The translations under genes were made by a program, and so were the position numbers. Shown here piece by piece: positions 1 to 7,518 of a stretch of 8,033 nucleotides of DNA. Under the pieces are notes generated by a model that searched no databases, had not been told where the DNA came from, and saw only the letters and a program-made list of their open reading frames with translations. The DNA comes from Treponema sp. Lineage in GTDB: Bacteria > Spirochaetota > Spirochaetia > Treponematales > Breznakiellaceae. The first letter of the stretch is position 1. Each line of letters opens with the position of its first letter. Where the stretch lies: the NCBI GenBank assembly GCA_031289935.1, contig JAITON010000019.1, positions 1-8,033 of the forward strand, read 5' to 3'.

Positions 1-162
1 CCCTTCTGCGTCACCATCGACTACGACAGCAAGACCGACGGTACGGTAACTCTGCGCTTTCGGGACTCCATGGAGCAGGTACGGGTACCACGGGCAGAAC
101 TCGCGGCACGGCTGCGGGAAGAGATCAAGACATACAAGCGGTTTACCGGACAAGTTAATTAG
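1..162 (+). CDS. glyQS: Glycyl-tRNA synthetase, C-terminal end (partial)
   Basis: The first 53 codons are open from the window edge and end at TAG 160-162. They read like the C-terminal anticodon-binding domain of the single-chain (alpha2, class IIa) glycyl-tRNA synthetase, which charges tRNA-Gly in the cytoplasm: PFCVTIDYDS near the edge, then TVTLRFRDSMEQVRVP, which matches the family's typical V-T-x-R-x-R-D-[ST]-M-x-Q-x-R-[VI] ending. This is the type found in eukaryotes, archaea and many bacteria, not the alpha2beta2 GlyQ/GlyS type. The 5' part lies outside the window. The MCE permease start follows 24 bases later, so read-through into the transporter operon is plausible. The assignment rests on a short tail, but the motif is characteristic. 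Confidence 0.85.
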   Translation, partial: PFCVTIDYDSKTDGTVTLRFRDSMEQVRVPRAELAARLREEIKTYKRFTGQVN

Positions 163-186
163 TTCCCTGTGGGAAGTGGAGCCCCT

Positions 187-933
187 ATGCCTGGCCTTTA
201 TCCTTTTGGTTTTTTTATCCGGCTGATTAAGGGCTGCCATTATTTTGTGATCCGGGGCCAGGTCTCGCGGAAAATCCTGGTGATGCAGATCCTCTTTACC
301 TTTGTGGAAGCCTTGGGACTCTCTTCCCTGCTGGCCCTGGGGATCGGTACGGTGGTCAATGTGGTGGCCATGCCTCTCCTGGCGGGATTTTCTCAGGAAA
401 AGCTCATCTATCCGGTGCTCATCGCGCTTGTTACCCGGGAATTCGGGCCCCTTTTCGTGGCCTTTATTATCAGCGCCCGGTCGGCTACGGCCATAGCCAC
501 CGAGGTAGCGGGGATCGTGATCTCCCACGAGGCCGAGGCCTATATCTCGGTGGGCATTGATCCTATCGAACACCTGGGGGTGCCCCGTTTTTTGGGGGTT
601 ACTATTAGTGTCTTCCTGCTGAATATCTACTTTTCGATCTTCGGCCTGGGGGCCTCCTATCTGGCGGCCCAGCTCTTTAACCCCATGCCGGCGGCGGTCT
701 ACTTTGGCAATCTCCTGGACAGCCTTAAGGGATGGGATATCGGCATCAGCCTGATCAAGAGCGTCGTTTTTGGGATGATTATCTCTACCGTGGCGATCTA
801 CCAGGGGTTTTCGGTGGAACGGGCCAGTACGGAGGTTCCGGTGGCGGGGCTTAAGGCGGTGGGAAGCTCCATGGGGCTCTTCATCGTGGCGGATATCGTC
901 CTTTCCGTGCTCTATTATATGGTACTGGCCTAG
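187..933 (+). CDS. mlaE: MlaE-type ABC transporter permease
   Basis: This 248-residue protein is the inner-membrane permease of an MCE/Mla lipid ABC transporter, which moves phospholipid or related lipids between inner and outer membranes. It is hydrophobic with about five to six membrane segments. It carries the MlaE family signature: REFGP at residues 84-88, then an I-S-A-R-S-A-T-A-I-A-T-E stretch (about 94-106), and GIDPIEHLGVPR at 123-134, equivalent to the conserved I-D-A-L-x-x-M-G-x-x-P region. Length fits the family (about 250-260). ATG 187 is chosen because GGAG (178-181) sits five bases upstream; the in-frame GTG at 169 would add six residues but has no ribosome site. The matching ATPase and MCE genes follow. 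The mlaE symbol is by family; no function beyond lipid transport can be read from the sequence. Confidence 0.9.
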   Translation: MPGLYPFGFFIRLIKGCHYFVIRGQVSRKILVMQILFTFVEALGLSSLLALGIGTVVNVVAMPLLAGFSQEKLIYPVLIALVTREFGPLFVAFIISARSATAIATEVAGIVISHEAEAYISVGIDPIEHLGVPRFLGVTISVFLLNIYFSIFGLGASYLAAQLFNPMPAAVYFGNLLDSLKGWDIGISLIKSVVFGMIISTVAIYQGFSVERASTEVPVAGLKAVGSSMGLFIVADIVLSVLYYMVLA

Positions 934-968
934 GAGCGTGCCGGGCTTTGCGAGAATTGGAGGCAAAA

Positions 969-1019
969 ATGCGTTATTACAGGCGTTTCGAGGCTGCTAT
1001 CAATGCAAGCGCTTCTTGA
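969..1019 (+). CDS. Possible 16-residue leader peptide before mlaF
   Basis: A short ORF starts at ATG 969, five bases after a strong TTGGAGG ribosome site (957-963), and stops at TGA 1017-1019. It would encode MRYYRRFEAAINASAS. It overlaps the first 17 bases of mlaF in a different frame. Its ribosome site is stronger than that of mlaF, where only GAGG (990-993) lies nine bases before ATG 1003. It could be a coupling or leader peptide that positions ribosomes for mlaF. It could also be chance in a 69-base intergenic gap. The peptide has no recognisable similarity to anything. Confidence 0.25.
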   Translation: MRYYRRFEAAINASAS

Positions 1020-1671
1020 GCTCAAAAAGCTGAGCTTTTCCACCCGGGCCGGGACCCTCGTCAGTGAGGCCTCCATCGCCTACGCACCGGGAAGGGCCAC
1101 GGCCCTGACAGGCCCCTCGGGGAGCGGCAAGAGTACGGTACTCAAGCTTTCCGCCGGGCTCCTGACCCCCGATTCCGGGCAGGTTTTTTACCGGGGCCGG
1201 GACCTTTCCCTGATGAGCCGGGCGGAAAACCTGGAATTCCGGCGGGAATCGGCCTTTGTGTTCCAGGATACGGCCCTCTGGTCGAATCAGAGCCTGGAAC
1301 AGAACCTGAATCTGCCCCTGCAACTCCACTTCCCCCAGATGAGTCACCGGGAACGACTCTTCCGGATCAAAGAGACCCTGGCCGAGGTGGGTTACACCCG
1401 GACCCTGGACCTCCGGCCGGCGGCCCTTTCGGCGGGGGAGCAGAAGCTCATCGGCTTTGCCCGGGCGCTGCTTTGCAGGCCCAGTCTCCTTTTTTTGGAT
1501 GAATGGACCGCTTCTCTGGACGATGACGCGGCGCGGCGGCTGGTCCGCGTGGTGGAGGACTTCAAAAACCGGGGAAATACGATTCTTTTTGTGAGCCACG
1601 ACCTTTCCCTGATACAAAGTTTGGCGGATTGTGTTATAATGATAAAAAGCGGCAGAGTTACTACAGAATGA
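1003..1671 (+). CDS. mlaF: MlaF-type ABC transporter ATP-binding protein
   Basis: This 222-residue cytoplasmic ATPase should power the adjacent permease. The expected motifs occur in order: Walker A GPSGSGKST at residues 37-45, Q-loop glutamine at 88 (FVFQD), signature at 142-146, Walker B LLFLDE at 162-167, D-loop SLD at 171-173 and H-loop histidine 199 (FVSHD). Two motifs are atypical: the signature is LSAGE, not LSGGQ, and Walker B is followed by Trp168 where most families have Pro (DEW for DEP). The catalytic Glu167 and the nucleotide-binding residues are intact, so it is probably active. At 222 residues it is shorter than E. coli MlaF (about 270). ATG 1003 is the only usual start codon in this frame after the mlaE stop. 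The stop overlaps the next gene's start as ATGA. Confidence 0.9.
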   Translation: MQALLELKKLSFSTRAGTLVSEASIAYAPGRATALTGPSGSGKSTVLKLSAGLLTPDSGQVFYRGRDLSLMSRAENLEFRRESAFVFQDTALWSNQSLEQNLNLPLQLHFPQMSHRERLFRIKETLAEVGYTRTLDLRPAALSAGEQKLIGFARALLCRPSLLFLDEWTASLDDDAARRLVRVVEDFKNRGNTILFVSHDLSLIQSLADCVIMIKSGRVTTE

Positions 1672-2684
1672 AATTTAGAATACGTTATGCGGATCAGATA
1701 GTGGGGGTTCTCGCGATTATTGCCGTGGTGGCGGTGATTGTAGTGGTCTTTGTCCTGGGGAGCCACCAGCGCTGGTTTGTCCGGGACGCCGGTTACCGGG
1801 CCTATTTTGAGAGCGCCGCCGGCCTGGGCGAGAATATGGCGGTCCAGTACAAGGGGATTCCTATTGGGAAGATCAAGAGCTATCGCCTGGACGAACGGGG
1901 CGAGCGGGTGGAGGCGGTGGTTTCCATCTACCGGGAATACGCCTACCTGGTCCGCCGGGGTTCCATTGTAGAGCTCCGGGTCAGTCCCATCGGCCTGGGT
2001 AATCAGTTTGTCTTCTATGCCGGGGTCGATACCCAGGAAGTTCTGGAGGAGGATACCGAGCTGCCGGTGCTCCATACTCCCGCCGCCGATGCCCTGATTG
2101 CCCGGCATCTGGCCACAGTTCCCGAAGGGGACGAGGGCATTACGGCGATCCTGAACAGTGTCCAGAAACTGCTCACGGCACTGACCGGGGAACTGGTCCC
2201 GAACCTGAACAACGCGATCCTGGGGCTCGGCGAGACGGGCCTGGGCAAGGTAGTGGCGGATCTGGGCAGTATCACCGAATCTCTGGACGGGGCCCTGGAC
2301 GGTACGGGTGACACGGAACTGGCTGCTCTGCTCAGGTCCCTCCGCTCGGTGGTGACCGGCCTGGGAGGCGCCCTGGATACGGCGCTTACCCAGAGCGGCG
2401 GGCTGCTCAAACTGATTGACCGGGACGGCGCCATCTATGACGAGCTGGTTCTGGCCCTCAAATCGGCAAACCTGGTCCTGGATGATGTGACCAGGGCCGC
2501 AGACTTTGTGCCCACTCAGCTTCCCCAGATCACGGCCCTGATAGGCCAGCTCAGAACGGCTCTGGATACGGTAGAGGATGTACTCATATCCCTGACCAAT
2601 AACCCCCTGCTCAAGGGCGGCATTCCCGCGCGGCCCGACGCCAATACCGGGGGAACCAGTAACCGGGGGGTGGTATCGTGGTAA
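1668..2684 (+). CDS. mlaD: MlaD-type MCE domain protein
   Basis: This 338-residue protein is the periplasmic, inner-membrane-anchored substrate-binding subunit of the MCE transporter. One membrane helix lies at residues 9-31 (very rich in V and I) with the rest in the periplasm. An MCE domain spans about 42-120, with AYFESAAGLGENMAVQYKGI near its start and V-S-P-I-G-L-G-N-Q-F at 105-114. Beyond it is a long, mainly helical, Leu/Gly-rich tail (about 155-310) and then NNPLLKGGIP (311-320), an ending often seen in single-MCE proteins. Such tails extend the MCE hexamer channel, so a short tube is inferred here. ATG 1668 is chosen over an in-frame TTG at 1629 because it makes an ATGA overlap with mlaF and puts the membrane helix at the usual place. 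Confidence 0.9.
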   Translation: MKFRIRYADQIVGVLAIIAVVAVIVVVFVLGSHQRWFVRDAGYRAYFESAAGLGENMAVQYKGIPIGKIKSYRLDERGERVEAVVSIYREYAYLVRRGSIVELRVSPIGLGNQFVFYAGVDTQEVLEEDTELPVLHTPAADALIARHLATVPEGDEGITAILNSVQKLLTALTGELVPNLNNAILGLGETGLGKVVADLGSITESLDGALDGTGDTELAALLRSLRSVVTGLGGALDTALTQSGGLLKLIDRDGAIYDELVLALKSANLVLDDVTRAADFVPTQLPQITALIGQLRTALDTVEDVLISLTNNPLLKGGIPARPDANTGGTSNRGVVSW

Positions 2685-3562
2685 GATTGATAGGACGGCT
2701 TGGCCGGTCCGGAGCCGCCCTGCTGCTTGCGGCCCTGCTTTTGGTGGCCTGTTCCACCGCGCCCAAGCGTCCGGCGGAGATTTTTACCGGCCGGGACCGT
2801 GCGGCGGATCAACTGGAACTGGCCAACCAGGAGGCCGACCGGGGGAACTACACCGCAGCCCTGGAGCAGTTGGCCGAGGCCCGGCGCCTGGCCCTGAGTA
2901 CCGACGATCCGCCCCTGATTGTGCGCACAGGACTGTCTCTGGGAAATATCCTCTACTTCCTGGGCCGCCGGGAGGAGGCTGACGAAGCCTGGCAGGCAGC
3001 CCTGGCGGAGGCCGGGCGGGTAGGGGATCGCGAGTTGGAGGCCATCTGTTACATCTATCTGGAGCGGGCCAAGCTCCTGGACCATCTTGCCGGGACGAGA
3101 AAGGCCGACCCCGCCGCGATTCGCGACCGGGTACAGACCGAGCTGGGGGCCGTCAAGACCGATAGCCTGGCCCAGGCCCTGGGCTGGCACGTCATCGGCT
3201 TGGCGGAAAAGGAACTGGGCCGCTGGGATGCCGCCGTGGAGGCCCTGAACAAGGCCCTGGCCATTCACGAGAAGGGGAACTACCTGGAACAGGCCGCTTA
3301 CGACTGGTATCTTATCGCCTCGGTATGGTCCGTGGCAAAGGACTACGCCAAGGCCCTGGCCGCTCTGGAACAGGCCCTGGCCCTGGACCGCCGGGCCGAA
3401 AATGCCTACGGTCTGGGGTCCGACTGGTTTGCCCTGGCTGAGGTCTATACCAGGGCCGGTAGGCAGTCTGAGGCCCAGGCCGCCTACCGCCGGGCTGTGG
3501 ATATCTTTCGTGCGGGAGGCTTCGAGGACGCGGCTGCCCAGGCGGAGGCCCGGCTCCGATAG
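2678..3562 (+). CDS. TPR-repeat lipoprotein of the MCE operon
   Basis: This 294-residue protein begins with a lipoprotein signal: basic residues at 3-10, a hydrophobic stretch at 12-24 and lipobox L-V-A-C with the acylated cysteine at 25. The mature part is helical tetratricopeptide repeats, with repeat-like pairs at about 42-75, 83-114, 165-198, 206-239 and 247-280 (for example GRWDAAVEALNKALAIHEKG). TPRs bind other proteins, so it is probably a scaffold for the transporter or its outer-membrane target. The GTG start at 2678 overlaps the mlaD stop by 7 bases and has GGGGG about seven bases upstream; a TTG at 2687 would also keep the signal peptide. No standard gene name is evident. It occupies the operon place where proteobacteria carry mlaC/mlaB or pqiC, but is unrelated in fold. 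Confidence 0.85.
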   Translation: MVRLIGRLGRSGAALLLAALLLVACSTAPKRPAEIFTGRDRAADQLELANQEADRGNYTAALEQLAEARRLALSTDDPPLIVRTGLSLGNILYFLGRREEADEAWQAALAEAGRVGDRELEAICYIYLERAKLLDHLAGTRKADPAAIRDRVQTELGAVKTDSLAQALGWHVIGLAEKELGRWDAAVEALNKALAIHEKGNYLEQAAYDWYLIASVWSVAKDYAKALAALEQALALDRRAENAYGLGSDWFALAEVYTRAGRQSEAQAAYRRAVDIFRAGGFEDAAAQAEARLR

Positions 3563-3578
3563 TCTTGAGGGAATCTCT

Positions 3579-4103
3579 TTAAAAGCTTTTTTTGCTGGTC
3601 TTGAGCCGCTCCCGGTTAGTCCAGAGCTCGCTGATAAGCCAGATAATTATCCCGAAGGTGACCGAAAGATCCGCAAAGTTGAGGATGCCGGTCCTGAGCG
3701 GCCCAATTCCGAAGTTCATGAAGTCCACCACCCGGAAATCGTTGACGAGCCGGTCCACCAGGTTTCCCATACCGCCGCCGATAATTGAGACCAGGGCGGT
3801 AAGCCGGAGCAGCCGCTTCTCCACGAACATGAGATAGAGGAGCCCTCCCAGGCAGATTATGATGGGAAGGACCAGGAGGACGATCTTTTTTATCTGGAGA
3901 TTCCAGCCACCCCCCAGGCCGAGGAAGGCGCCGGAATTTTCCACAAAGACCAGGATGATCATATCATTAAAGAACCGTGCGGGCGCCGTTCCCTTGAGGA
4001 AGTAGATCGCCAGTTCCTTGGTGATCCGGTCCAGGAGATAGTTGGCGAAGAAGACCGCCAGGCTGATGAGGATGTACTTTCTCCGGTCCCATAAAAATCC
4101 CAT
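3579..4103 (-). CDS. lspA: Lipoprotein signal peptidase (signal peptidase II)
   Basis: This 174-residue inner-membrane aspartic protease removes signal peptides from prolipoproteins after diacylglyceryl addition to the cysteine. Four membrane segments lie near residues 9-25, 47-65, 73-93 and 143-160. The family motifs are present: D-R-I-T-K at 25-29, ENSGAF at 55-60, GGGMGNLVDR at 109-118 with catalytic Asp117, and N-F-A-D at 142-145 with catalytic Asp145. Length fits the family. The start is ATG 4103, 12 bases after the pheT stop. GGAAGG lies only two bases before it, unusually close, so translation may depend on coupling to pheT. The stop is 16 bases from the stop of the convergent TPR lipoprotein gene, itself a predicted substrate of this enzyme. 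Confidence 0.95.
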   Translation of the reverse strand: MGFLWDRRKYILISLAVFFANYLLDRITKELAIYFLKGTAPARFFNDMIILVFVENSGAFLGLGGGWNLQIKKIVLLVLPIIICLGGLLYLMFVEKRLLRLTALVSIIGGGMGNLVDRLVNDFRVVDFMNFGIGPLRTGILNFADLSVTFGIIIWLISELWTNRERLKTSKKSF

Positions 4104-4115
4104 GGCCTTCCATAT

Positions 4116-5888
4116 CTAGAGAAGCAGGTCCAGGTCGATTTCCCCGGCGGCGCAGGGCATGGTGATGTCCCAATTGGTCAGGAGTTCCGGGTGCAACTCT
4201 CCAAAGACCCCCAGCAACGAAGCGCCGGTTTTGCCCTTGCGAATGATGGACGCAGCCCGGCCGGGGATAAACCGGGGGTCGGAAGAGTCCTCAAGCCCGT
4301 AGTCCCGGGAAAGGTAGTAGAATAGGGTCTGGATCTCCGCAGCGGCGCTGTTGAAGTTGGCCTGGGGGCCCGCATGGAGGAAGCCCGCATACTGCCGGGT
4401 GCTGGCGCCGTAATTCTCTGTATCGTCCCGAAAGGCCACCTTGCCGATTTCGAAGATCCGGTGGGGGTAGACCGCATGGCCCGACACGGCCTCGCTGGCC
4501 GCCAGGGAGGCCAGTACCGAATCCCGGACATACTCGTAGTTTTCGGTCATAGGATTGGAGATGCGGATGATGCGGCCGCCATCGCCCCGCATTTTTTCCA
4601 CCAGGTCCTTCCGGGAGCCTAAGTAGTTGTAGATCATCTCCTGGTAACCCAGGCCCAGGAGGATTTCCTTGACCTGCCGGCTAAAGTAGGTGATGAGGCT
4701 GAGCCGGCCGATAGTAAAATCCCTGGGCCGCTGGGGCTTAAAGCTGTTAAGGCCCCGGCCGATCATCACGTCCTCGGCCACGTCTGCGGCGTGGAGGAAG
4801 TCGTTGCGGTATTCCGGGGGCCAGGCCCTGACACCCTCGCCCAGGGCGGTTTCGCCACGTTCCGCTGCGGTGGCCCCTGCGGCCCTGACACCCATACGGG
4901 CCAGTGCTGCCAGGCTCTCCCCGGCGCTCAGCTTTTCGCCCAGAAAGCGCTCGATCCGGGCCAGGGAACAGAAAACCGGCTCCTGGAAATAGTAGGGGGT
5001 AACGCATTGTCTCCCAAAGGGCGTATCGTATTCGTAGTCCACTTCCACGGGCTCAATACTAAAGCCGTTATCGGCCATATCGCAGGCCACGATAGAGGCC
5101 GCCAGGGTTACCGAGGCCTGGTCTGTGCCGGTAAGTTCCACGAAGAGCTCCGCATCACCCACTTGGACGGCCCCGATATCTGCGGAATTGATGATAGGCG
5201 GGTAGGAGAGGATGCCCCCCTTGGCGTCCAGGAGCAGGGGATGCAGGGGCTCGTGCTCCTGGATAAAGGCGTATTCTTTACCCTTGGGGTGTTGTTTGAG
5301 GATTTCACGAAGAGTTAACGGTATATCCCACTGGAGGGGCACGAAGGAGACCGAACCGGGGTCCACGGCCCTGTAGACAATGGGCCAACTGATGCGGGCA
5401 ATACGGTAGAGGCCCATGGAGAGGGTCCGGCGCTTGCGGCCAAAGTTCCAGGCCAGCTTTTCCTGGGTCTGGATCATGTCCCGCAGCATGGGGTCGCTGA
5501 TGGCCTTACCCGAGGCAATGAAACCTGCCAGATAGGGCCGCACCTGCTGCACGCTCTTTTCGACCCTAACCTTGTGTTGGGCCGCCAGAAGCTTGCCGGG
5601 GCGGGAAAAGAAGGGATAGCCCCCAGGGGTTCCCCCAGGGGCGCCCCCGGCGGAGCCGTAGTAGACCCGAAGCTGCCGGGCAGCTCCGGCGGTACCCCAG
5701 AGGTCCGGGCGGTTGGTATCGTTAAGCTCTATCTTGAGGACCCGTTCCCCCGGCGGCAGGCTCTTGTCAGAATCTTCATCAAGCTCGGCCTTGGCACAGG
5801 TAAGGGCCTCTTCAAATTGTTCCCGGTTATTCCAGCGCCGGCCGGCCAGGGTATAGAACACTTCCTCGTTTACTTCGATTTTAGGCAT
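4116..5888 (-). CDS. pheT: Phenylalanyl-tRNA synthetase beta subunit, archaeal/spirochaete type
   Basis: This 590-residue subunit pairs with PheS as an alpha2beta2 enzyme that charges tRNA-Phe. It is the short archaeal/eukaryotic-like form; ordinary bacterial PheT has about 800 residues with an N-terminal EMAP and a C-terminal ferredoxin-like domain, both absent. Landmarks: N-D-T-N-R-P-D-L at 56-63 (B1 domain), editing-like B3/B4 region about 115-270, B5-type YRNDFLHAADVAEDVMIG (360-377), and a catalytic-like core with NPMTENYEYVRDS (445-457) and GVFGELHPELLTNW (560-573). The start ATG 5888 overlaps the pheS stop by 8 bases, with AAGGA eight bases upstream inside pheS. A Gly/Pro-rich stretch at residues 78-90 looks like an insertion (see the repeat entry). 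The spirochaete occurrence of this type is established knowledge. Confidence 0.95.
   Translation of the reverse strand: MPKIEVNEEVFYTLAGRRWNNREQFEEALTCAKAELDEDSDKSLPPGERVLKIELNDTNRPDLWGTAGAARQLRVYYGSAGGAPGGTPGGYPFFSRPGKLLAAQHKVRVEKSVQQVRPYLAGFIASGKAISDPMLRDMIQTQEKLAWNFGRKRRTLSMGLYRIARISWPIVYRAVDPGSVSFVPLQWDIPLTLREILKQHPKGKEYAFIQEHEPLHPLLLDAKGGILSYPPIINSADIGAVQVGDAELFVELTGTDQASVTLAASIVACDMADNGFSIEPVEVDYEYDTPFGRQCVTPYYFQEPVFCSLARIERFLGEKLSAGESLAALARMGVRAAGATAAERGETALGEGVRAWPPEYRNDFLHAADVAEDVMIGRGLNSFKPQRPRDFTIGRLSLITYFSRQVKEILLGLGYQEMIYNYLGSRKDLVEKMRGDGGRIIRISNPMTENYEYVRDSVLASLAASEAVSGHAVYPHRIFEIGKVAFRDDTENYGASTRQYAGFLHAGPQANFNSAAAEIQTLFYYLSRDYGLEDSSDPRFIPGRAASIIRKGKTGASLLGVFGELHPELLTNWDITMPCAAGEIDLDLLL
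5619..5655 (-). repeat. 12-bp tandem repeat encoding a GGxPGG insert in PheT
   Basis: On the plus strand the 12-mers CCCCCAGGGGTT (5620-5631) and CCCCCAGGGGCG (5632-5643) are followed by a degenerate third copy CCCCCGGCGGAG (5644-5655). In pheT they encode a four-residue Gly-Gly-x-Pro periodicity (AGGAPGGTPGG, residues 80-90) between the B1-like region and the editing region. It reads as a small in-frame expansion in a surface loop. Confidence 0.6.
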
Positions 5889-7509
5889 CTAGAGCTTCCT
5901 TTGCCCGCCGGAGGCGCACGTTTTCGATATCGTAGGTAAAGAGTTCCCGGATATTGCTGATCCCCAGGCTCATCAAGGCCATACGGTCGATGCCCAGGCC
6001 CCAGGCCGCCACAGGGACCTTGACGCCCAGGCTCGCGGTTACCTCGGGCCGGAAGATACCCGAGCCTCCCAGCTCGAACCAGCCCAGGACCGGGTGCTTG
6101 ATGTGGACCTCCACCGAGGGCTCGGTAAAGGGAAAATAGCCGGGCACGTACTTGACCTCCCTGGCGCCGGCCACTTCTCTGGCGAACATTTCCAGCATCC
6201 CCAGGAGCGTGCGGAGGTTCACGTCTTCCCCCAGGACGATACCCTCGGTCTGGTAAAAGTCCGAAAGATGGGTGGCGTCCACCTGGTCGTAGCGGAAGCA
6301 GCGGACAATCCCGAAGTACTTACCCGGGACCTTGGCCGTGGGCAGCGTTTTGGCGGAAAGAGCCGTACCCTGGCTGCGGAGGATGAGCCGCCGGGTAAAG
6401 TCCCGGTCAAAGGCGTAGTTCCAGCCCCTGCTGCCGGTACCGCCGCCGTTTTCGTGGGCGGAGGCCACGTTAGAGAGCCAGGGCTCTTCGATGGCCCTGG
6501 CCTGTGCGAACCCGTTCGGGTTCGAGGGTTCTGCGATGCGGTAGACATCGTGGATGTCCCTGGCCGCATGGAACTGGGGCATGAACAGGGCGTCGGAGTT
6601 CCAGAATTCGGTCTCCACCAGGGGGCCGTCAAATTCCTCAAAGCCCAGGGAACAGAGCTGGTCCTTGACATCCTCCAGGAACTTGACGTAGGGATTGGTC
6701 CGGCCGGGTATGAGCCGGGTTGGCGGGGTCCTGACATTGTAGGCCCGGAAAGTTTTGCCCTTCCAGGTCCCGGCGGCCAGCATTTCCGGGGTCAGGGCGT
6801 TAAGCTCCTCCCCGGTGATACCCGCTTCCCGAAGGGCCGCAGCCAGGGGGGCCGCCCCGGGGCTAAAGCCGTAGACCACGGTCTCCCGTTCTATCAGCCT
6901 AAAGGGGGCGTCTGCGGCGCCCCGCTTCTTGGCGATCCCTGCCATGGCAGCCTTTTCCCCAGGGTCGAGGGCGGCTCCGGCCAGGGTAAGGGCCTCTGCG
7001 GCGGCGGCCTTGTCCAGGAGGCCGCGGAGTACCGCCAGATGACCGGCGGCAGGACCCTGGGCAGGGCGGCCGTTCACCAGTTGCTCCGGGGGGATGATCA
7101 GGGAGATACCTTTGCCGGCATCCATAGCCAGGACCCCCAGCCTGGAGAGGGCCCCGAAAGCGCTCCCCGCATCCTTGTTGTCCAGGTCCAGGGTCGATGC
7201 GATTTCCGGTAAACGCAGGCCGGATTTGATGCGGACCAGCTCAATGATTCGCTCCTCGGGAGTGCCGGCCTCTTTCCAACTACGGCCCAAACCGGTCAAT
7301 TCATAGAAAACGCTGATTTCCCGGCGGATTTCCGCGATAATACCCTTCCCGGCAAGCCAGTAAAGGGCCTGATTCCCATTACCGGCCTTAAAAGACAGGT
7401 CCTTTTCGACCCGTTCTACCGTTAATTCATCATCCTTTTGGTAGGAAAGGATAATCCGCAGCTCCAGGGGATGCAAATTCTTCACGGTACTTTGAATATC
7501 AATGCCCAT
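5881..7509 (-). CDS. pheS: Phenylalanyl-tRNA synthetase alpha subunit, archaeal/spirochaete type
   Basis: This 542-residue class II synthetase subunit holds the phenylalanine and ATP site. Residues 1 to about 160 form the long N-terminal winged-helix region of the archaeal-type enzyme (tRNA contact), starting with IQSTVKNLHPLE. The catalytic core covers about 255-540: motif 1 region HARDIH-like at 314-320 (F-H-A-A-R-D-I-H), motif 2 CFRYDQVDATHLSDFYQTEG at 404-423, E-L-G-G-S-G-I-F-R-P-E-V at 479-490, and motif 3 GLGIDRMALM at 504-513. ATG 7509 is chosen because it gives the family-typical N-terminus; an in-frame TTG at 7569 would add 20 unlikely residues, and neither site has a visible ribosome-binding sequence. 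A weak promoter ends just before the start, so the message may be nearly leaderless. The gene heads the pheS-pheT-lspA operon. Confidence 0.95.
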   Translation of the reverse strand: MGIDIQSTVKNLHPLELRIILSYQKDDELTVERVEKDLSFKAGNGNQALYWLAGKGIIAEIRREISVFYELTGLGRSWKEAGTPEERIIELVRIKSGLRLPEIASTLDLDNKDAGSAFGALSRLGVLAMDAGKGISLIIPPEQLVNGRPAQGPAAGHLAVLRGLLDKAAAAEALTLAGAALDPGEKAAMAGIAKKRGAADAPFRLIERETVVYGFSPGAAPLAAALREAGITGEELNALTPEMLAAGTWKGKTFRAYNVRTPPTRLIPGRTNPYVKFLEDVKDQLCSLGFEEFDGPLVETEFWNSDALFMPQFHAARDIHDVYRIAEPSNPNGFAQARAIEEPWLSNVASAHENGGGTGSRGWNYAFDRDFTRRLILRSQGTALSAKTLPTAKVPGKYFGIVRCFRYDQVDATHLSDFYQTEGIVLGEDVNLRTLLGMLEMFAREVAGAREVKYVPGYFPFTEPSVEVHIKHPVLGWFELGGSGIFRPEVTASLGVKVPVAAWGLGIDRMALMSLGISNIRELFTYDIENVRLRRAKEALDA

Positions 7510-7518
7510 AGTGTAGCA

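Noticed and set aside
169..186. GTG 169 as the mlaE start
   Set aside because: It lacks a ribosome site, whereas ATG 187 has GGAG at good spacing.
1392..2108. 238-codon minus-strand ORF across mlaF and mlaD
   Set aside because: It is a shadow of two well-supported genes, with no motif and no ribosome site.
2516..3268. 250-codon minus-strand ORF opposite the TPR lipoprotein
   Set aside because: It is antisense to a gene with a clear lipobox and TPR repeats, and it has no recognisable domain.
3563..3595. Bidirectional terminator between the convergent operons (AAAAGCTTTT and T-run)
   Set aside because: The inverted repeat is AT-only apart from its GC centre and lies within the lspA end; there is no stable GC stem next to the T-run.
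6094..7212. 372-codon plus-strand ORF opposite pheS
   Set aside because: It is antisense to strongly conserved pheS codons; the composition is Gly/Pro/Arg-rich as expected of the reverse of a GC-rich gene.
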